From NCBI RefSeq assembly GCF_002432125.1, contig NZ_DJFS01000070.1:1-33096 (forward strand): a stretch of 33,096 bases of DNA, read 5' to 3'. The notes under the pieces are model-generated. The model saw only the letters and a program-made list of their open reading frames with translations, ran no database searches and was not told where the DNA came from. This DNA comes from Brevundimonas sp. UBA5866 (GTDB lineage Bacteria; Pseudomonadota; Alphaproteobacteria; Caulobacterales; Caulobacteraceae). The first letter of the stretch is position 1; each line of letters opens with the position of its first letter. Position numbers and translations under genes: made by a program. Positions 22,428 to 30,427 of the stretch are shown here, piece by piece.

Positions 22428-23015
22428 ATGATCAAGACGGCCATACAGAAAGGTCCGGTAGCTGAATTGGCGCAATCGCCCAGCCACCTGATGCATCGCG
22501 CCCTTCAACTGTGTCTGGACATCTACGCCGAAGAAGCCGTCGAAGCGGGCCTGACCCAGCGGCAGTATGCGGTGCTTGAGGTCGCCTCCCAAAAGCAGGG
22601 CCTGACCCAGACCGATCTGGTCAAGGCCACCGGTATCGATCGTTCCACCCTGGCGGATCTTGTCAGCCGCATGATCACAAAAGGCTATCTTGAGCGCGAA
22701 CGCTCGGCAGTCGATGCCCGCGCAAAAGCGGTACGTGTTTCGCAGGCCGGCCTTGCTGCGCTCGAGGCCGCGCGCCCCTGTGTCCAGGCCGCCGACAAAC
22801 GGCTTCTGGCCATGCTGCCAAAGGCGAGGCGGCAAAACTTTATCGAGATCCTGCAACACCTGTCCGACGTTGCAGACGCTGCCCCTGAAGAGATCAAGGC
22901 CGCGAAGAAGGCTGCGAAAAAGGCCGACAAGGAAGCCCGTAAGGCGGCCAAACTTCTGAAAAAGTCCAAAAAGGATGACGAAGCATCCGGTCGGACCAAA
23001 TCCAGGAAAGCCTAG
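22428..23015 (+). CDS. MarR family transcriptional regulator with lysine-rich C-terminal tail
   Basis: A 195-residue regulator. The winged-helix domain covers about residues 20-120: GLTQRQYAVLEVASQKQGLT, QTDLVKATGIDRSTLADLVS (recognition helix) and the wing RERSAVDARAKAVRVS. Residues 155-195 form a tail dominated by Lys and Ala (IKAAKKAAKKADKEARKAAK, then LLKKSKK), not part of the usual MarR fold of about 145-150 residues and like nucleoid-protein tails. The ATG at 22428 is the only good start; no strong ribosome site. TTGA-ACCGTCG-TCAA about 70 nt upstream is a weak dyad. It ends on a CTAG shared with the convergent small gene. The target genes and ligand are unknown. Confidence 0.86.
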   Translation: MIKTAIQKGPVAELAQSPSHLMHRALQLCLDIYAEEAVEAGLTQRQYAVLEVASQKQGLTQTDLVKATGIDRSTLADLVSRMITKGYLERERSAVDARAKAVRVSQAGLAALEAARPCVQAADKRLLAMLPKARRQNFIEILQHLSDVADAAPEEIKAAKKAAKKADKEARKAAKLLKKSKKDDEASGRTKSRKA

Positions 23016-23236
23016 ACCCGGATATCGAGCAAACTTCCCGGACGGCGGATCGCGGGGGCCACAGGTGCAGTCTCCTCGACCTGTTCCGGCTCGGGTGCCG
23101 GTGCGGGCGTGGCTGTCGAGGGACGGAAGAATGCGGCCTGTGCTTCACGCAGGACTTTCGTGGCATTTACAGGCGCAGCGCCACCCTGCCCCGACTGGGG
23201 TGGGAAGAACGGGCGATTTGAAGCAATGGCCGACAT
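23012..23236 (-). CDS. Small protein of unknown function with Pro/Ala-rich linker
   Basis: A 74-residue protein. It has an N-terminal block (MSAIASNRPFFPP), a middle block (VNATKVLREAQAAFFRP), a Pro/Ala/Glu-rich linker and a final RPGSLLDIRV. The block-linker-block pattern looks like a selected protein rather than a chance frame, and I have the impression that the end motif recurs in alphaproteobacterial hypothetical proteins. No membrane segment or signal peptide is visible. It is convergent with the marR gene, sharing the palindromic stop CTAG (23012-23015), and lies upstream of ccmG on the same strand order with a 67-nt gap to it. Confidence 0.62.
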   Translation of the reverse strand: MSAIASNRPFFPPQSGQGGAAPVNATKVLREAQAAFFRPSTATPAPAPEPEQVEETAPVAPAIRRPGSLLDIRV

Positions 23237-23303
23237 AGGACCAAGCTTTGCTGCATCACCGCTAAATTATGGTTAACGGCTCATTCACCGTAAATGGACA
23301 GGT

Positions 23304-23855
23304 CTACAGGCTGGAATAGGCCGCCAAAATATCCTGACCGTCCTGCTCGCTAATGACCGGCCCCGACGCCTTGTGACGGATCACCCCATAGGCATCGACC
23401 ACAAAGGTTTCGGGAACGCCGGAAATACCCAGATCCAGCCCGGCGCGCCCTTCGCGATCCACCAGCACCACATCGAACGGGTCACCCAGTTCATCCAGAA
23501 ACGCCCGGGTCCTGGCCGGATCGTCCTTGTAGGCGATCCCGATGATTTTCACGCCTTTCGCCTTCAGGGCCATCAGTTGCGGATGCTCCAGACGGCAGGG
23601 CGCGCACCAGCTGGCAAAGACATTCACCACCACAGGCTTGCCGACTGCGGCTGTTTTCGGGTCCAGCATCTTTTCGGATGCCACAGCCCCTTCTAGCATA
23701 GGCAGTACAGTTTCGGGCAGAGGTTTGCCGACCAGCGCAGCCGGACGGTATTCAGCCCCCTGACCGCTATCGGCCATACGGTTCATCTGGAAGGCCAGAA
23801 AACCGCCCAGCAACACCAGAGCGACAATCGGCAGTAGCGCCATCCAACGCGACAT
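23304..23855 (-). CDS. ccmG: Thiol:disulfide interchange protein CcmG (DsbE)
   Basis: CcmG is a membrane-anchored periplasmic thioredoxin that reduces apocytochrome c Cys pairs before heme attachment. The 183-residue protein has one N-terminal membrane helix (about 5-23), the active site WCAPC at 83-87, and GVPETF at 146-151, which is the CcmG-specific cis-Pro motif. EYRPAALVGKPLPE and PVVVNVFASWCAPC are typical. Its ATG overlaps the ccmD stop as ATGA, so translation is coupled. It is the last gene of the ccmC-ccmD-ccmG operon. Confidence 0.95.
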   Translation of the reverse strand: MSRWMALLPIVALVLLGGFLAFQMNRMADSGQGAEYRPAALVGKPLPETVLPMLEGAVASEKMLDPKTAAVGKPVVVNVFASWCAPCRLEHPQLMALKAKGVKIIGIAYKDDPARTRAFLDELGDPFDVVLVDREGRAGLDLGISGVPETFVVDAYGVIRHKASGPVISEQDGQDILAAYSSL

Positions 23856-24010
23856 CAGCGGACCTTCTTGTCTTGCAGGCGCGCCAGTTCGATCTTCCAG
23901 CGACGGGCCTCGATCAAGGCGCGCGCAGCCAGAGCGGCAAACACGACGGCGGTAATGCCAAAGGCGGGCCAGACGAAGGCGGCATATTTGCCCATGTCGA
24001 AATCGAGCAT
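23855..24010 (-). CDS. ccmD: Heme exporter protein CcmD
   Basis: CcmD is a tiny membrane protein that helps release holo-CcmE from the CcmABC complex. The 51-residue protein reads MLDFDMGKYAAFVWPAFGIT, then one hydrophobic helix (about 12-30) and the basic tail ARALIEARRWKIELARLQDK. The pattern YAAFVWPAFG and ARR is the CcmD signature. It lies 14 nt after ccmC and overlaps ccmG by ATGA. The short length is normal for this family. Confidence 0.9.
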   Translation of the reverse strand: MLDFDMGKYAAFVWPAFGITAVVFAALAARALIEARRWKIELARLQDKKVR

Positions 24011-24024
24011 TCCTGTCTCTCCGG

Positions 24025-24744
24025 TCAGGCGTTGAAGGCCGCGCGCGCGCGCAGCGACAGGACGCGGCGGCGGCGGACTTCGGTACGGATAGCGGTCACC
24101 CAGACCGCGCCAAAGAACAGGCCATAACCTGCGATCATCGCCAGCAGGCCCGGCAGATAGGCGGCATCCACCGAGGTGCCGCCCGAACGGATCAGCGAGG
24201 CCGGCTGATGCAGGGTATTCCACCAGTCGACCGAGAATTTGACGATCGGAAGGTTGATAAGGCCGACCAGGCCCAGAACAGCGGCGGCACGCGCAGCGCG
24301 CTGTTCGTCGTCAATCGACGACCGCAGCGCCATATAGCCGATGTAGAACAGGAACAGCACCAACACGGACGTCAGGCGGGCATCCCAAACCCACCACGTC
24401 CCCCACATGGGCTTGCCCCACAGCGATCCGGTGATCAGCGCCAGCGCCGTCAGCGCCGCCCCCGGAAGGGCTGCGGCCTTGGCTGCGGCATCGGCCAGCG
24501 GATGGCGGAACACCAGCGCAAACAGGCTGGAAACCCCCAGCGCCGCATAGGCGCCCAGGCCGACAATGGCGGCGGGCACATGGATGAACATGATGCGGAC
24601 GGTATCGCCCTGCTGGTAGTCCTCGGGGACGGCAAAGGCCTGAAACGTCCCGAAGGCCAGCAAGCCGACAGCCAGCATCCACAGCACTGGAACCAGCGGT
24701 GTGGTGAAACGCATGAATTTGTCGGGATTTGCGAGACCAAACAT
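24025..24744 (-). CDS. ccmC: Heme exporter protein CcmC
   Basis: CcmC presents heme to the chaperone CcmE in system I cytochrome c maturation. The 239-residue protein has six membrane helices, the tryptophan-rich motif WGTWWVWDARLTS (114-126) and conserved His 55 (IMFIHVPAA) and His 179 (WWNTLHQPAS), which correspond to the axial heme ligands. The ATG at 24744 (MFGLANPDKF) matches the family start; the frame is open further upstream to 24900 but with unrelated sequence. The 74-nt gap to the kinase gene must hold the promoter. ccmA and ccmB, its usual neighbours, are not adjacent. Confidence 0.95.
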   Translation of the reverse strand: MFGLANPDKFMRFTTPLVPVLWMLAVGLLAFGTFQAFAVPEDYQQGDTVRIMFIHVPAAIVGLGAYAALGVSSLFALVFRHPLADAAAKAAALPGAALTALALITGSLWGKPMWGTWWVWDARLTSVLVLFLFYIGYMALRSSIDDEQRAARAAAVLGLVGLINLPIVKFSVDWWNTLHQPASLIRSGGTSVDAAYLPGLLAMIAGYGLFFGAVWVTAIRTEVRRRRVLSLRARAAFNA

Positions 24745-24818
24745 ATCGCAGCGATTACTTGGCCTGAGCGTCCACGGCAAGCGGGCGCGTGAAGCACCCG
24801 CCGCCGCAAACTGTCGCC

Positions 24819-25838
24819 TTAGAGGGCGAGAGACTTTTCCTTGGCCAGATCGGCCAGCGACACCTGCGGGCGCGGGCCCCAGTGCGCGATCACTTCGCAA
24901 GCGGCCAGCGAGCCGAGCTTGCCGGCATCCGCCAGCGGCAGGCCGCGGGCAACGCCCAGCAGGAAGCCAGCGGCGTACTGGTCACCGGCACCGGTCGTGT
25001 CCAGCACCTTGTCGACCGGGAAGGCTGCGACAGCGTGACGTTCGCTACCGGCGATGATGACCGAACCCTTTTCGCCACGGGTCACAGCCGCGATATCGAC
25101 CATAGCCGCCAGTTGGTCGGCCGCCGCGTCAAAATCTTCGGTCTCGAAAAGGGCGGCCAGTTCGGCCTCGTTGGCCAGGACGATATCGGCAGACGACTTG
25201 ATGAAGTCCAGCAGTTCGGCACGCCAGCGATGGACGACAAAGCTGTCCGACAGGGTGATGGCGACCTTGCGGCCTGCCTTGTGGGCCGCAGCGGCGGCGG
25301 CTTCGAAGGCCGCGCGGGCCGGAGCCGGATCGAACAGATAGCCTTCCAGATAGACGATGGCGCTGTCGGCGATCAGGGCTTCATCGATATCGCCCACGGT
25401 CAGTTGGTTGGCCGCACCCAGGAAGGTGCACATGGTGCGCTGGCCATCGTCGGTGACGTTGATCAGGCACCGGCCTGTGCCCGCTCCGCCTTCCAGAACC
25501 GGCGTGTCGAAATGCACGCCACCGGCGCGGATATCGTGGCTGAACACTTCGCCCAGCTGGTCATTGGCGACCTTGCCGATATAGGCCGCGCGACCGCCAT
25601 AGGAGGCTACGCCCGCGACCGTATTGCCTGCCGAACCACCCGAGGCCTCGACGCCCGGAGCCATCGTTTCGTACAGGGCTGCGCTCTGTGCCTCATCGAC
25701 CAGTTGCATCGAGCCAGCCACCAGACCTTGCTCGGTCAGGTAGGCGTGCTCGCACGGGGCCAGAACATCCACGATGGCATTGCCAACCGCGAGAACATCG
25801 AAACGGGCGCCATCGGCGAAGGAAGGGGTTTTGCTCAT
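24819..25838 (-). CDS. PfkB-family carbohydrate kinase, adenosine kinase-like
   Basis: A ribokinase-fold kinase of 339 residues that closely resembles alphaproteobacterial adenosine kinases. FDVLAVGNAIVDVLAP at the start, GGSAGNTVAGVASYGG (67-82) for substrate binding, and DTTGAGDQYAAGFL (280-293) with the catalytic Asp 286 and anion hole are present. LANEAELAALF and VTRGEKGSVI lie where the PfkB fold contacts ATP. The ATG at 25838 fits the family; ATG 25850 (MGFPMSKTP) is a possible alternative. The gene is divergent from the ATP-grasp gene, with 155 nt between starts. Confidence 0.86.
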   Translation of the reverse strand: MSKTPSFADGARFDVLAVGNAIVDVLAPCEHAYLTEQGLVAGSMQLVDEAQSAALYETMAPGVEASGGSAGNTVAGVASYGGRAAYIGKVANDQLGEVFSHDIRAGGVHFDTPVLEGGAGTGRCLINVTDDGQRTMCTFLGAANQLTVGDIDEALIADSAIVYLEGYLFDPAPARAAFEAAAAAAHKAGRKVAITLSDSFVVHRWRAELLDFIKSSADIVLANEAELAALFETEDFDAAADQLAAMVDIAAVTRGEKGSVIIAGSERHAVAAFPVDKVLDTTGAGDQYAAGFLLGVARGLPLADAGKLGSLAACEVIAHWGPRPQVSLADLAKEKSLAL

Positions 25839-25958
25839 GGGAAACCCCATAACCCCAGAGCGGGCGGTACGCCACATGGCGCATCCGATTTTCTGGGGCA
25901 GGAGATCGGTTTTGTCCCGGTGTGTGACGGTGCATGGTCGCCGTTGCGGCAAACCCTT

Positions 25959-25987
25959 TTGTCAACTCGGCCAAGTCAGATCATAAG
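25959..25987 (+). promoter_or_regulatory. Possible promoter of the ATP-grasp gene (leaderless)
   Basis: TTGTCA (25959-25964), 17 nt, CATAAG (25982-25987) matches sigma-70 boxes at 5/6 and 4/6. The start would fall at about the ATG at 25994. No strong ribosome site precedes that ATG. The rest of the 155-nt gap shows nothing that I can name. Confidence 0.35.
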
Positions 25988-25993
25988 CGGGAT

Positions 25994-26878
25994 ATGGCCA
26001 AGATCGTCGTTCTCACACCCTCCCCGTCCGATCCTTCCTATTCCAGCCAGTGGCCCGTTGTCATGGACCGCCTGAAGGGTGCCCTCGAGCCCGCAGGCTT
26101 TGATGTTTCGACCAGCCCGTGGACGGATCACGTCACATCGGTCGAGGGTCTGCGGGACTATGACCTGATCCTGCCCCTGCTGACGTGGGGCTATTACACC
26201 GACTATGCCGACTGGTGCCGCGCCTGCGACCTGTGGGAGGCGGAGGGCCTGCCCGTGGCCAATCCGGCCCGCACCCTGCGCTGGAACTCCGACAAGGCCT
26301 ATCTGAAAGGCCTGCGCGATGCCGGTATACCGATGGCCGCGACCCTGTTTGTCGATCAGGCGAACGAACAGAATGTCGCCGAGGCTTTTGACGCGCTCGG
26401 CACCGATGTCCTGATCGTCAAACCCACCATTTCGGCGGGCGCATGGCGCACCTTGCGTATCCAACGCGGCGACGATCTGGCAGCGGCCATGCGCGATGCT
26501 CCGCAAGGGGCGGCGATGATCCAGGCCTATCTGCCCTCTATCGAAACGGCGGGCGAAACCTCGCTGCTCTTCTTTGGCGGTGCCCTCAGCCATGTGGTGA
26601 ACAAGCGCCCCGGTGCCGAAGGCGAGTTCCGCATTCAGGTCCAGTACGGTGGCCGCTATCAGGCCCTGCCCCAGCCGCCGCAAGGCGCGCTGGCACTGGC
26701 CGAACAGGTGCTGGCACAGTTTGATGACGATCTGCTCTATGCCCGCATCGACATGACCCAGACCGATGACGGCCAATGGGTGCTGATGGAGGCCGAACTG
26801 GTCGAACCGGACTTCTATCTGGCCTCGGACCCCAAGGCAGGTGCCCGCTTCGCCGCCGCCGTCAAAGCGCGGATTTAA
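25994..26878 (+). CDS. ATP-grasp family carboxylate-amine ligase (DcsG-like)
   Basis: A 294-residue ATP-grasp protein. The ATP-binding parts are seen as DVLIVKPTISAGAWRTLRI (Lys and Gly-rich loop), MIQAYLPSIETAGETSLLFF (strand with the adenine-contacting backbone) and the metal-binding MEAELVEPDFYL near the C terminus. RWNSDKAYLKGLRDAGIPMA (hinge before the domain) and SHVVNKRPG also match proteins annotated as DcsG-like, a cycloserine-pathway ATP-grasp that forms the isoxazolidinone ring, and the RimK/glutathione-synthetase group. No cycloserine genes are near, so the substrate is unknown. It ends with a stop TAA inside the palindrome TTAA shared with convergent nth. Confidence 0.82.
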   Translation: MAKIVVLTPSPSDPSYSSQWPVVMDRLKGALEPAGFDVSTSPWTDHVTSVEGLRDYDLILPLLTWGYYTDYADWCRACDLWEAEGLPVANPARTLRWNSDKAYLKGLRDAGIPMAATLFVDQANEQNVAEAFDALGTDVLIVKPTISAGAWRTLRIQRGDDLAAAMRDAPQGAAMIQAYLPSIETAGETSLLFFGGALSHVVNKRPGAEGEFRIQVQYGGRYQALPQPPQGALALAEQVLAQFDDDLLYARIDMTQTDDGQWVLMEAELVEPDFYLASDPKAGARFAAAVKARI

Positions 26879-27639
26879 TCGGCAAAGCTCGCCCGCGAGG
26901 GGCAGATGTCCGCAAGGATACAGCCCCCGCATTTGGGCCGCTGCGCCAGACAGGTATAGCGGCCATGCAGGATCAGCCAGTGGTGTGCCTTGGCCAGCCA
27001 TTTCCTGGGCACCACCTGATGCAGCTGGTCCTCGACCTTATCCGGCGTCGAGCCGTTGGCCAGCCCGAGGCGGTGCGAGACACGGAAGACGTGGGTGTCG
27101 ACGGCAATCGCTGGCTCGATGCCCAGTTCGTTCAGCACCACGCTGGCGGTCTTGCGGCCCACGCCCGGCAGGGCCTGAAGGTCCTTGCGGTTCAGCGGCA
27201 CCTCGCCGCGGTGCTGGTTCACCAGTATGCGGGCCGCCGCGATCACGTTCTTGGCCTTGGTGCGATAGAGGCCGATCGAGGAAATCAACGGGATCAGCCC
27301 CTCCTCGCCCAGTGCCAGCATTTTTTCCGGCGTGTCGGCCACGGCGAACAGGGCCTTGGTCGCCTTGTTCACGCCGACGTCGGTCGCCTGTGCCGACAGG
27401 GCCACCGCCACCACCAGTGTATAGGGATTGACGAAATCCAGCTCGGTCTTGGGATCGGGCATGATGCCGGACAGGCGCTCGAACACCGTCTCGACCTTGG
27501 CCTTGGACGGTGGCCAGCGGACGATCACACCCACCGGAGCCTTCTTGGGCTGGCGGGATCGCTTTGCAGGTCCGGTCGGGGTCAGGCCGGACAGGACGGC
27601 GGTGCCGGGCTTTCGCTGTGTCATGCCGAACCCATGCAT
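26875..27639 (-). CDS. nth: Endonuclease III
   Basis: Nth is a DNA glycosylase/AP lyase that removes oxidised pyrimidines in base excision repair. It has the helix-hairpin-helix LPGVGRKTASVV with the catalytic Lys, IAVDTHVFRVSHRLGL with the catalytic Asp, and a C-terminal 4Fe-4S cluster site with the C-x6-C-x2-C-x5-C spacing in CLAQRPKCGGCILADIC. There is an N-terminal basic, Pro-rich extension of about 40 residues (PAKRSRQPKKAP). ATG 27639 has AGAGG at 3 nt; ATG 27624 (MTQRKP, 249 residues) is equally possible. It is divergent from emrA. Confidence 0.93.
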   Translation of the reverse strand: MHGFGMTQRKPGTAVLSGLTPTGPAKRSRQPKKAPVGVIVRWPPSKAKVETVFERLSGIMPDPKTELDFVNPYTLVVAVALSAQATDVGVNKATKALFAVADTPEKMLALGEEGLIPLISSIGLYRTKAKNVIAAARILVNQHRGEVPLNRKDLQALPGVGRKTASVVLNELGIEPAIAVDTHVFRVSHRLGLANGSTPDKVEDQLHQVVPRKWLAKAHHWLILHGRYTCLAQRPKCGGCILADICPSRASFAD

Positions 27640-27733
27640 TTGCCTCTGCCGGATTTCAAGAGCCTCAGCCTCCGCCATCAAAGTGCGACATTCTGGCGCA
27701 GTTAATGCTGGACAAAGGTGCGTGGTTGTTTTT

Positions 27734-27748
27734 TAGACAGTGCGTCCA
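27734..27748. promoter_or_regulatory. Candidate TetR operator upstream of emrA
   Basis: TAGAC-AGTGC-GTCCA is a 15-bp palindrome with one mismatch, placed about 32 nt before the emrA ATG and just after a TTGTTT (27726-27731) that could act as a -35 box. A TetR-family gene closes the same operon, so it is a natural candidate to bind here. The promoter itself is weakly defined. Confidence 0.4.
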
Positions 27749-27779
27749 TTTTTAGAAATTGAACAGAACGACGGTTTCC

Positions 27780-28832
27780 ATGAGTGCTTCTGCACGTAAG
27801 CGCCTCCCGCTGATCCTCGCCATTGTTGTCGGCCTGGCCCTTGTTGCAGGCGGTACCTGGTGGTGGATCGGCAAGCAGCGCTGGGAAAAGACCGACAACG
27901 CCTTTGTCGAAGCCGACATGGTGTCTGTTTCACCGCGCATCGGCGGCTCGGTCGTCGAGGTTCTGGTGCGGGACAACCAGCATGTCGAGGCCGGGCAGCT
28001 TCTTGTCCGGCTGGACGACGCCGACGCCCGTGCGGCACTGGCCGAAGCAGAGGCCAATCTCGCGGCTGTTCTCGCCTCGGTTGGAAATGTCGAGGCCCAG
28101 ATGGCCCAGCAACAGGCAGCCATCGCCGCACGCGCCGCAGCGGTTGATCGCTCGACCAGCCAGGCCAGCCTCGCCCAGAAGGAAAGCCAACGCTACGGAC
28201 ATCTGGCGGCACAGGGCTGGGTTTCAAGCCAGCGTATGGATACCCAGCAGGCCGCCGTCGACAATGCCCGCGCCGGTGTTGCCGAGGCACGCGCCGCGCT
28301 GACGGCTGAACAGCGCACAATGGCCGTGCTGCAATCGGCCCGCTCGCAGTCTTCGGCCTCCGTCGATCAGGCCCGCGCAGCGGTCGAAAAGGCCAGGCTG
28401 ACTTTGGAGCGCACGGAAATCCGCGCGCCCGTGGCCGGTGTTGTCGGCGCGCGCGGTGTACGCGTCGGTCAGGTCGTACAGGCCGGACAGCCCCTTATGT
28501 CCGTGGTGCCTGTTGCGGATGTCTATGTGGTCGCCAACTTCAAGGAGACCCAACTGGACCGAATGAAGCTGGGCCAGAAGGTCGAGATCAAGGCGGACGC
28601 CTATCCCAAGCTGAAAATCTCGGGACACATCGATAGTTTCGCCCCTGCGACGGGTGCGGAATTCGCCCTGATCCCCGTAGAGAATGCCAGCGGAAACTTC
28701 ACCAAGATCACCCAACGCGTTCCCGTACGTATCGCGATTGACGATGCCGCCGACGCCCAGCTCCGTCCGGGCCTGTCGGTGCATGCCACGGTCGATCTGA
28801 AGAGCCAGACCACGGCGACGACAGCCCCGTGA
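27780..28832 (+). CDS. emrA: HlyD/EmrA-type membrane fusion protein of efflux pump
   Basis: The periplasmic adaptor of a tripartite drug efflux pump. The 350-residue protein has one N-terminal membrane helix (about 10-30), the biotinyl-lipoyl half-motif DNAFVEADMVSVSPRIGGSV (39-58), a long Ala/Gln-rich coiled-coil hairpin (about 85-200) and the second lipoyl half RAPVAGVVGARGVRVGQVVQ. DVYVVANFKETQLDRMKLGQ is typical of EmrA rather than RND adaptors. The ATG at 27780 was preferred to the TTG at 27759. The end overlaps the emrB start as GTGA. Substrates cannot be read from the sequence. Confidence 0.9.
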   Translation: MSASARKRLPLILAIVVGLALVAGGTWWWIGKQRWEKTDNAFVEADMVSVSPRIGGSVVEVLVRDNQHVEAGQLLVRLDDADARAALAEAEANLAAVLASVGNVEAQMAQQQAAIAARAAAVDRSTSQASLAQKESQRYGHLAAQGWVSSQRMDTQQAAVDNARAGVAEARAALTAEQRTMAVLQSARSQSSASVDQARAAVEKARLTLERTEIRAPVAGVVGARGVRVGQVVQAGQPLMSVVPVADVYVVANFKETQLDRMKLGQKVEIKADAYPKLKISGHIDSFAPATGAEFALIPVENASGNFTKITQRVPVRIAIDDAADAQLRPGLSVHATVDLKSQTTATTAP

Positions 28833-30427
28833 CCGAAGCCGCCGCCCCCGTGGGTTCACCGGCGAAGGCCGCCGGAGCCGAATCCGCTCCAGTAAACTGG
28901 ACGGTCCTCATGCTGGGTTTTGCCGGCATGGTGATCGGCCAGTTCATGGCCATTCTGGATATCCAGATTGTCGCCGCATCCCTGTCACAGATCCAGGCGG
29001 GCATTGGTGCCTCTGCCGACGAGATCAGCTGGATCCAGACCGCCTATCTGATCCCCGAAGTGGTGATGATCCCGCTGTCGGGTTTCCTGTCGCGGCTGTG
29101 GGGGACGCAGAAGGTCTTTCTGGCCTCCTGTACTGGATTCCTGATCACCAGCGTGGCGGTGGGCCTGTCCTCGTCCATCGAGATGATGATCTTTTTCCGT
29201 GCCGTGCAGGGCTTTGTCGGCGGGGCCATGATCCCTACCGTGTTCGCGGTCGCCTTCACCGCCTTCCCGCCCGAGCGGCGCGTGACGGCCAGTGTGATCA
29301 TGGGCCTGATCGTCACCCTGGCACCGACCATCGGCCCGACGCTGGGCGGTCACCTGACCGAGTGGCTGAGCTGGCGCTGGCTGTTCTTCATCAACGTCTT
29401 TCCGGGAATGCTGGTGCTGTTTCTGGTGGGTCGCTACGCCAATTTCGACAAGGGCGACCCGTCTCTGGCCAAGGGCTTCGACTGGTGGGGGCTGGGCCTT
29501 ATGGCCGTGTTCCTGATGAGCCTTCAGTTCGTTCTTGAAGAGGGCGCAAAGGAAGACTGGTTCGCCAATGATCTCATTCTGCTGCTGACGGTGGTTGTCG
29601 CGGTCACCGGCCCTGTCTTCGTGTGGCGTTCGCTGTCGTCCAAAAATCCCATCGTCGAGTTGCGGGCCTTCGGGAACCGCAACTTTCTGGTGGGGGTGAT
29701 CATGACCTTCATCGTCGGCGCGGCCCTGTTCGGTGGCTCTTTCCTGATCCCGCTTTTCCTGTCGCGTGTGCGCGAATATTCGGCCGCCGAAGTCGGCACG
29801 ACCATGATCGTCTCAGGCCTTAGCATGTTTGCGGTCGGTCCTTTTGTCGGTCGTCTGGTGCGCAAGGTCGACGCGCGTATCCTGATGTTTGTCGGCTTCA
29901 TCATGGCCTCATGGGGCATGTGGGATGCCCGTCTGGTCACCGAAGAATGGGCGTTCTGGGAGTTTGCTGGCGTACAGGCCATGCGCGGCGCAGGCATTAT
30001 GATCGCCATGATCGCCTCGCAGCAGGTGACCATGACCACCCTGCCCCCGCACATGGTCAAGAACGCCTCGGGACTGGTGAACCTCTCGCGCAATGTGGGC
30101 GGTGCTGTGGGGCTGGCCCTGCTCAACACCAGCCTGACCGAGAACGCAGCGCGACATATGGTCGAGTTGACCAGTGCCGTTGACCAGACCAATGGACAGA
30201 TGCGCCAGATGATCGAAAATCTGGCCTTGCGGTTCGCCAATTCCATCGACCCGCACGCCTCTGCGCTGAAGGCCGTCTACGGCATGATGCAGAAACAGGC
30301 GACAACACTGGCCTTCGGAGATGCTTTCGCACTGTTGGCCATCGCCTGCGCGGTTGCGGCCTTTGTCACGCTGTTGTCGCGCCCCGTCAAACCGGGGTCT
30401 ACCCCGCCGTCCTCGGAGGTTCACTGA
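28829..30427 (+). CDS. emrB: DHA2-family MFS efflux transporter (EmrB/QacA type)
   Basis: The inner-membrane proton/drug antiporter partner of EmrA. The 532-residue protein fits the 14-helix DHA2 fold. The first helix carries GQFMAILDIQIVAASLSQI, loop 2-3 is PLSGFLSRLWGTQKVFL, helix 4 FFRAVQGFVGGAMIPTVFAV holds the conserved Arg, and helix 5 has motif C as APTIGPTLGGHLTEWLSW. GTG at 28829 overlaps the emrA stop by 4 nt, and the stop TGA overlaps the tetR ATG as TGATG. The three genes are translated as a coupled unit. Confidence 0.93.
   Translation: MTEAAAPVGSPAKAAGAESAPVNWTVLMLGFAGMVIGQFMAILDIQIVAASLSQIQAGIGASADEISWIQTAYLIPEVVMIPLSGFLSRLWGTQKVFLASCTGFLITSVAVGLSSSIEMMIFFRAVQGFVGGAMIPTVFAVAFTAFPPERRVTASVIMGLIVTLAPTIGPTLGGHLTEWLSWRWLFFINVFPGMLVLFLVGRYANFDKGDPSLAKGFDWWGLGLMAVFLMSLQFVLEEGAKEDWFANDLILLLTVVVAVTGPVFVWRSLSSKNPIVELRAFGNRNFLVGVIMTFIVGAALFGGSFLIPLFLSRVREYSAAEVGTTMIVSGLSMFAVGPFVGRLVRKVDARILMFVGFIMASWGMWDARLVTEEWAFWEFAGVQAMRGAGIMIAMIASQQVTMTTLPPHMVKNASGLVNLSRNVGGAVGLALLNTSLTENAARHMVELTSAVDQTNGQMRQMIENLALRFANSIDPHASALKAVYGMMQKQATTLAFGDAFALLAIACAVAAFVTLLSRPVKPGSTPPSSEVH

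Noticed and set aside
24745..24900. N-terminal extension of ccmC
   Set aside because: The extra residues are Arg/Gly-rich and not related to CcmC; ATG 24744 matches the family start.
25839..25993. Repeats of GGGGTT near the kinase start as a riboswitch or operator
   Set aside because: Only two short copies (in GGGGTTATGGGGTT) and no further structure; I could not build a convincing motif.
24789..26075. 428-codon open frame antisense to the PfkB kinase
   Set aside because: No motif and no ribosome site; the kinase has all family motifs.
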